The translations under genes and the position numbers were made by a program. The notes under the pieces were generated by a model that had not been told where the DNA came from, ran no database searches, and saw only the letters and a list, made by a program, of their open reading frames with translations. Shown here piece by piece: positions 24,101-33,100 of a DNA stretch of 64,000 nt (positions are counted from its first letter, which is position 1; every line of letters begins with the position of its first letter). The DNA comes from Siphonodentalium dalli (lineage: Eukaryota; Mollusca; Scaphopoda; Gadilida; Siphonodentaliidae), in the NCBI GenBank assembly GCA_032622095.1, contig CP136066.1:108835319-108899318 (forward strand). The letters run 5' to 3'.

Positions 24101-27100
24101 TGTCATGAAGTATAAGAATTATTATAATATTCTGTCATGAGTTGTTAGCTGATAGTGTCACCCTACCCTAGAGCCATCTGAAGTATATTTTTTTTATTGA
24201 ACTACACCGTGAACGAGACAATTTTCAATATAAAAACTGCCAAGCAAGCTGAAACAGACACAATAAAAAAAATTTGCGGGCAAATAAAATCAATGAAAAT
24301 TTTGTGACCCATCCCCACAATATTCACTATTTTTCCATTTTATATCAACTTATGGGGGTACTTATAACAATATTGAATGTATTAGTGCTTCTCATATTGC
24401 AACAAGCCACAACATATAAACAAATATGTTTAAAACAGTTGAAAATATGTCAATGAAAAAAAAATGCTGGTAAAAAAAAAAAGTGGTCAAAAACTGTTTC
24501 CGACCGCGGGTACCCCCCCCCCCCCACCTCATGTCTCGTAAAATAATGATCTAAGGGTAAAAATCCACGGACAGTGTCGTCGGACCGCTTCTGAGAATGT
24601 CCAAGCACTCATTCTCCATTCCCACTGCCGCCGTCCTTGAAATTGTGGGGTTAATCGCGTGATAGTTAAAGAGCGTTCGTATTCGCTGTGTCGTTGATAA
24701 AGAGCATTTATATACACGGGGAGTATAAATACGGCTCAATCGACCGTTTCGAGACGAAATTTCGCACTTAATTTCGTACTTAGGGGTTCCAATGAACAGG
24801 GGAGATTTTCATCGGGTCAGTTTTTCCGCGCGAGGTGACCTTGACCTTGAAACGACTACCCACAAATGATATATGTGTGTGTGTGTCAAATCGGGTAAAA
24901 CTGGCGGATTTCGACGAAATTTTATACCTAGGGGTGCTTTTTTCCGGGGGGGGGGGGGTGTTTTCGACGGGTCAAATATTGACCACGACATGACATTGAC
25001 CTTAAAAATGGTCAATTCAAGGTCAAATCGGGTAAAAATGGCGGATTTCGACGAAATTTGATACCTAGGTGCAACACACGTATCTCGGAAGCTATTGCAA
25101 TTGCTTTTTCAAACAAAGTCATGGGACGGACCACGCCAGGTGTACTTTTGTCCGTGGAGTGTATTGGACGGGTCAAATCGTGACCAGGACCTGACCTTGA
25201 CCTTCAAAATGTTGAATTCAAGGTCAAATCGGGTCCAATTTTGCATGTGTCCTTGCTCATATACGCTCATTAGCACGCCAGCGTGTATACTGTGCTTGAA
25301 AATATAAAATCGACTGGTGTTATGGGGGATTAGGTCAATGTAAAAGTAAAAATGGGTCGCTTTAAAAGCTGTAGTGTTACCCCGCTCAATAAAATAGTAC
25401 GACACAGATTAGCACATGTGCTGATATTGATATTACCACACCCTTTGGAAAGCATGCGATCGTGTGGTAATCAATGATGGATTTCGACCATTTGATACCT
25501 AGGGTGGTTTTGTCCTGGAAGTGTTTTGGACTGGTCAAATCGTGACCCCGACCTGACCTTGACCTTCAAAATGGTCAATTCAAGATCAAATCGGGTAAAA
25601 CGGACTGATTTCGACGAAATTTGATACCTAGGGGTACCTTTGTCCGGAGGGTGTTTTGGACGGATCAAATCGTTACCCCAACCTGACCTTGACCTTTAAA
25701 ACAGTCAATTGAAGGTCAAATTGGATAAAATGGACGGATTTCGACGAAATTTGATACCTAGGGATACTTTTGTCCGGGGAGTGTTTTGGACGGGTCAAAT
25801 CGTGACCCCGGCGTGAGCTTGACCTTCAATATGGTCAATCAAAGGTCAAATCGGATAAAACGGATGGATTTCGACGAATTTGATAAATAAGGATACTTTT
25901 GTCCGGGGAGTGTTTTGGACGGGTCAAATCGTGACCTCGACCTGACTTTGACCTTCAAAATGATCAATTCAAGGTCAAATCGGGTAAAACGGACGGATTT
26001 CGACGAAATTTGATACGTATGGGGTACGTTTGTCCGGGGAGTGTTTTGGACGGGTCAAATCGTGACCCCGGTGTGACCTTGACCTTCAATATGGTCAATC
26101 AAAGGTCAAATCGGGTAAAACGGACGGATTTCGACGAAATTTGATACGTAGTGATACTTTTGTCCGGGGAGTGTTTTGGACGGGTCAAATCATGACCCCG
26201 ACCTGACCTTGACTTTCAAAATAGTCAATTCAAGGTCAAATCGCGCCTTTCGCCGGAAAGCAGATGGGAAACAGCCCGGACGAAGTCGGGCCCACCAGCT
26301 AGTGTAATAAAAAAGACAGCTTGAAGAATGTAATGTATAACACGAGAAACGGGAAAACTTGATATATGGAAGTATCCAAATTTCCCACATGGAATTTTAA
26401 AGCTAGTTTATATTATAATTATATTATAATTTATATTTATGGCTAATAATATGATCTTGGTGGCGTTACCATTTCTGACTATGGTTTTCTTGTATAGTCA
26501 TGTTTCTGACAAAGCCGCCAGTGGCGGGCTAATCTGCTAGTACTATATAAAAGGAGATACAGATTATACACAACGAGAGTGGCTATATTTACCACCCCAG
26601 GACCACTATAATGCGACACATTATTTTCTAGAGTATAGCTAAAGTGGGTATGTTTGATTATTTGCGAACATACTTTGTTGTAAACTCCACTCCTATAGTC
26701 GCCTTGCTGTCCACTTTGAATTCATTTCGTGTAAATCTGGACAACAAGTTTGTCTTTCCGACGCCGGAATCCCCAATCAAAACGACTGAAATAAAAATAT
26801 TAATATAATGAAGGTTTTAATAACAACCAATTACTTGCTCTAAACATTACTTTTATAGAGGATCTCACATGAGTTTCTATTTTATACGGAATTTATCAAC
26901 CGAGTTCACTAAATTCGATTTGAGCCGAGGTTTACCGAGGCTCAAATAGAATTTAGAGGACGAGGTTGATAAATTACGTATAAAATAGGACGAGTGTGAG
27001 ATACCTTTTATCACATGATCAAATAAACCCGAAGCAATGCGAAATATTCATCGAAAACAACAATCATAAACTACAGCGATCGCAAGTTATTTGAAGAACG

Positions 27101-30100
27101 CCGTGACGTCATCGCACGCGCTGATATTAAACGTGTCTATTACCGATAATTATGAAACTGCTTTTATGGCCAAATTATGTGATAAAAATATTATTACACT
27201 ACCATCCCAGTAATTGTTCAGGCGCTGATCTGATGTAAATACATTTTATTTGCATCCTATTAAATTCATGGGAATGAGCACAAGTTACAAAACGTATCTT
27301 AACCTCGCCCCCAGACAATAACATTAAAAAACATACTATTTACATAAATATACGATATTATTATCCATCCCTTAACTAACGTTGTACACTATTTCTGACT
27401 GGACAAAAGCCGCCACGTGCATGATTATCCGGGGAAAAATCATATTGGACTCCCGAATGTCATATTGGACTCTCAAGTGTGCAATAGGACTTTTGTTTTA
27501 TCGGAGCTCAGTGGCGTCACGAATTAACTATTGTGAAATGAATCGGTGAAATTATGATGCGCGCGCAACACTGGTGGATTTAGCAGACGTTTCACTTTCA
27601 CATGAGTTTTTTTTTTAATTTCCGTGTTTACTTTTCCAAACCATGCTTTCTGATGATCAAATACGGGATTTTATAGAGAATTAAGTGCCGACAAATACCA
27701 AAAATAACCACTAAAGTTTTATTCCCAAAATTTTGATAAATATACATATGGATAATAAAAATGTCATTATACAATGTTGTGTACAGTATGGGTTTTTCTT
27801 GTACTCGTCCAGTTTGTGGTGAAAAGTCATATTGGACTCGACACTTCGTGTCTCGGTCAATCCAACTTTTCACCACAACCTGGTCTCGTACACGAAAAAC
27901 ACATACTGTACACAACATTGTATAATAACTTTTTAATGAAATTCAAGATTCATATGTATAGTTACTATAGCATACATTGGTATGTCACATTATGGAATAA
28001 TATATGTGTATACACTGTTGTTTATATGATGACATGTCGATAAGCTGTCGCCTGTGTTACACATTTAGAGGCTGCTCAACAACTGTCCTCGACTCACATT
28101 GGAAATATCAGAAAAACGTATAAGGGGCCACATATCGCACATTATATATATATCCAAACGACATATCATGTCATTTGAAAGGGTTTGAAGTCCAAGTGCG
28201 GAGTCGTATATAAGTCACTCACAGATGAACTGCCATTGTATATCACTGACATGTTCAGACTGAAATCCGGCGGAGTGACCCGGTGAGAATTTGTTTTATG
28301 TATATCCATTACGCCTTCTCTTTGTGCCACCTGATGTGGTGGCTGAAAGAATGAATAAACTGTTAAGTCAACTTGTCAAGTACGTGCGGTTTAGACTTGG
28401 CACTCACCAAAAACCCAGACGGAGAAAAGTGTTTCCAGGAAACTGCTATTCGATTCTGGAACAGTCTACCGTTAGAGATTCGGAGATGTCAAAACATTCT
28501 GTCATTTAAGAAACAAATAAAGACATACATTTTTTAAAGATGCATAATCAGCTGGCATAATCCGAATTAACGCTCCAAAATTACTATTTCTTTGGCTTCG
28601 GGGGTAAGAAATATTTGATTCGAGTCGAGGAACCCACCCATCAAAGCTCTGCAGAGTGATCCGACGTCGATTTTTTACATTTTTTATTTCCCGAGATATA
28701 TATGTATTTGTTGGCGGCCTAACAAATATCCGTCAAGCAGACGGTCTCGGACCAAATTGCGGATGAAAATGGATAACTCTAAAATCAAGTGGCTTTGGGT
28801 GTTAGCTATTTGACAATCCGGCCAAATTTCGTTGAACGAAATGTTTATAAATAACACGTTTTGGGCAATTTTATAATATATTGACTGTTAGCATTATTTT
28901 TGGGCAACTAATCGATTCTGATAACTGAAGAGGCTTTTCAAAACATTTTGTTGTTGTTGTTGTTGGAAACTGATGATATGGGGACCATCGAATCGGATTG
29001 AGTACCTTTAAAGACATATTATGTACTTGTTCGGTGCGTGAAACTGATAAGTTAGCATTTATGTGCTATGCCAACTGGAGGAATGTAGCATTCTACTAAC
29101 ATCACCGAAAATCTCAAGCATATCGACCGTACCACTCCATATAAAACATTGTCTGAACTATGCTAAATAGTAAATATTTACTACTCGAATCGGGACGCTT
29201 CTATCGGCGATAAACTAACGAAAACGATTTCGCCATCGGCGGTCACTGCATTTAATTAATATATAAGAATGACGGTGTGTGTTGTGAATTGAGATATAAT
29301 ATTTGTAAAAAATAACTACTTTGAACAAGATTATTCTCCATTACTATTTGATCACCCTACCGGAGTGTTTCACATCACTTTAAGGTAGGCCTACATAGTT
29401 CTTATACCAATTTCCCCTTCTGGTTACTTGTTTTCGTAGTTTTATAAACCAGCTGCGTTCCTTTTAAACTTGTTATCTTTCTTTTTTTCTTTTTTATATT
29501 GGTCTTATTCACAAAGTAGTGGTTACTTTCTCCCTTATATATGAAAACTTGTTATCTTATCTATGAAACCGATATATCTCATGTCGTTTATAATCACTAT
29601 GTTTTTAGAATTCAGTAGTTTAGATGATGTTGTGTCTTGGTGCATACTCCTGTTTCAACTGATTGTACCTATATCACATGAAACCCCTATTATATCATTT
29701 AAAAGCCATTACATATTTCCTTATCTCTCACTAGTGATGAATAGGCGCATGCTTCCCGGGGTCAGGGTTCCCACGGGGGTTCACCTTCAAATTTCCAACT
29801 GACCCCCCCCCCCCTTTGAACGAAACATCAAACTTCCAGACTCGAAGAATTCCATTTACACCCCCTTGGAAATATCCAACCTGACACACCCTGAGATTGG
29901 AAAAATTACAAACTGGTGACCATTTGATACACTGACTACTGGGTTACGTAGCGTTTTTCCGAAGACCCATAACTCCGAAGGTCCGATTCTCCGAAGGTCA
30001 GATTCTCCGACGCCCCGATTCTCCGAAAGCCCATAACTCCGAAGTCCCGATTCTCCGAAATCCCATAACTCCGAAGACCCATAACTCCGAAAGCCCATAA

Positions 30101-33100
30101 CCCCAAAGGCCTATAACTCCGAACGCCCGCGGGGTAACTCCGAAGGTCTATAACTCCGAAGGGCCAATTCTCCGAAGATCATGTTTTATCGCGTATTAAA
30201 TAGTGTACAGTCCAGTGGCGGGGTCAATGGGGCCCTAGGGAAGACCGCCCCCAAAAAACATGTCAAATGTCATGTAAACGTCAGGAAATCCCTCCTATAG
30301 GCATTCAAATATTCACAGTGTTCCTGCCCAGGAGAGCCCCCGGACCAACGATTGGGGGCGACCCCTCCCATGTATGCGCTCCCCAAATCAGGCCTTCGTG
30401 ATATGCTTTCGGCATATCATATGCATGATATATCCCCCACATATCCCTCACATATGCTAATTAATGTGCACCCCTAAATGGGAACCCTGGCTCCGCCACT
30501 GGTGTGCACCGGTATATTATAACGAAACGCTGCAAGAATGTCAGAGTAGCCTAACATGCACAGGGGCGACAAGTTCTTCCCCGTTCACCCCTGTACATTT
30601 TACTCTGGCATCTCATGGGTCAACGTAACGTTATAGTATCTGGTGTATAGTCAGTGGCGGGCCAGGATTCCCATTTAGGTGGGGGCAGTAGGAAAAGTTT
30701 GAACGATTTCCGGGCGTTTACATGACATTGGACATGTTTTGGTAGGGGCCCATATTGTCTGAAATAGCAAGTAGAGGTTTAATGGGGGCAGTGGGAATTT
30801 TGGGACCCCTTGGCTTCGCCACTGGACTGTACACTATTTAGTAAACGATAATACCCCGATAAAACAAAATCTTCGGAGAATCGGACATTCGGAGTTATGG
30901 GCCGTCGGAGAATCGGGCCTTCGGAGTTATAGGTCTTCGGAGAATCGGCCCTTCGGAGTTATAGGTCTTCGGAGTTATAGGTCTTCGGAGAATCGGCCCT
31001 TCGGAGTTATGTGCTTTCGGAGAATCGGATCTTCGGAGTTATGGGCCGTCGGAGAATCGGGTCTTCGGAGTTATGGGCCGTCGGAGAATCGGGTCTTCTG
31101 AGTTGTGGCCGTCGGAGAATCGAGTATTCGGGGTTGTGGGCCTTCGTAGTAATAGGTCTTCGGAAATCCGGTCTGACACCGACTACCGGTTGGAAAATCA
31201 AACAATAAGCACAATTCCAACCTATAGCTGGTGTCAAATGTCCAACTAATGGTGTGTCAGGCATGAAATTTCCAACTCTTGGAAATGTACCAAAGTTGGG
31301 GGGGGGTAGAACATACCATGAATATCTACTCTGGCTAGCGTCCGTAGAGATCATATTTATAAGTTAATGATGTGGTGAACATCGTTAGATATCTCGATTT
31401 TTGCGTTACGTTTTATGATAGGAATTCGGGACAGAAACTTATGATCATATAATAACATAACATATCATATATTCATTTTGTCACAAGGTTGGCTTCCCGG
31501 TTTCGCCTTCATAATTATTCGTGGATCATTAAAGAGCGTCCATTGTAAGTCTGTTCCTCATATGGCAATAATAAAGAGCATGTATCTCATTGCTGTGTGA
31601 ACAATTGAAAACTGCTGGAAATTTGCCAATGCCAAGTATATTATAACGCATGCAGATAGGAATTTCGTGTATTTGTCGACACATCTCATCTATCTTTCCA
31701 ATTAAATAGACATAATTTGAAGGTTAATAAAATGAGCCATGTCCGTTTGAAGCGAGCGTTATGACATTGGTATGTATGATGAATCAGCCAGGGAGCGGAA
31801 AGTTACGACTACGATCGCTTATATTTGTGAATAAAATCCGGAATGCACAGGAATGCGGATATAAATTCGTTCATGATATATAACCAAATGTGGCGACAGA
31901 AACTAGAAAAAAATATCAGTAGGACCAGTAGTATATTAATAATTTCTTTACTAAATGGAATCTCCCATCAGTATATATATTTTAAAAATATTGTGTAATG
32001 GATGCGATGCTGTTTGCAGAAGGACGAGAATAGCCATCTTGATTTTTATCGCATATATGGCTATGATGTGTATTGATATAAACCGTGTATTAAATGCGTT
32101 GGCACCCATTATATACTACACGGACATGAATACATTATGAACTATATATAACAGGGGGGGGGGGGTCGGAAAAATTTCCAGGCACGTATGATGGGGTGGT
32201 GGGTGTCTCTTGGGTCCAAAAAACAGTTTTTCCATATGCCAATTTTTTTTCCCATTCCTGCTATTGAGTCTTATTTTGATGTGTTTTGAACAGAAACAGG
32301 TTATATATAGTTAATACTAATGCTATACTACATATAGAGGTTATCAGAAGTTGGATCAGTTGCACAATGGCCAACAATAACCCAAATTCAACTTGATAGA
32401 ACTAGACACTGCACTATTGGAAAAATAAAATTTAATCAGGATTCCATCTACTAATACAACAAAATAAGAATAACTATGCAGAACTCAGCTGAAAATAAGC
32501 AATAAAATGAAAGCACACTTGACCATATGTGACTTGGAAATAAAGATATAATAAATAATGGAATAAAATAGACTTTTGACAACGTAAAACAAAATCTTAA
32601 CAAATAAATTGAAGGCCAGCCGGGCCAGCTTGAACAATTTCACATTGTTTTCCATGTTAATGTGGATCAGCTTGTAATGTTAATCACAGTAACGAAGATT
32701 TTATCGTCACTGATATCGTGAGCAAAAAAAGAAGTGAAATTGGGCAATCCATCCATATTATTCCCAATTATTACGAAGCCTATTACTTCAGGCAGTTACA
32801 CGCTATAACATGTTTCCTCAGTTCTGGTTTCTGAGATTCACCAAGAAGAGTCACGCATGTATATCATGGTTATGTTTGGTATTAGCATTATTCTTCAAAC
32901 TGGGACGAACTGGGATGAACAGTTATATTTCCACATGTTTTGATAAACAATTTGATTCCAGCAATACAGTAATGCCCTAATTAAACGACTCCATAACCAC
33001 AGCAGAATAATGGGTAATTTTTCAGGATTTAGTCGGAAATTAAAATTAAATTACCCTTTATTCTGCTGTGGTTATGGAGTCGATTAATTGGGGCATTACT

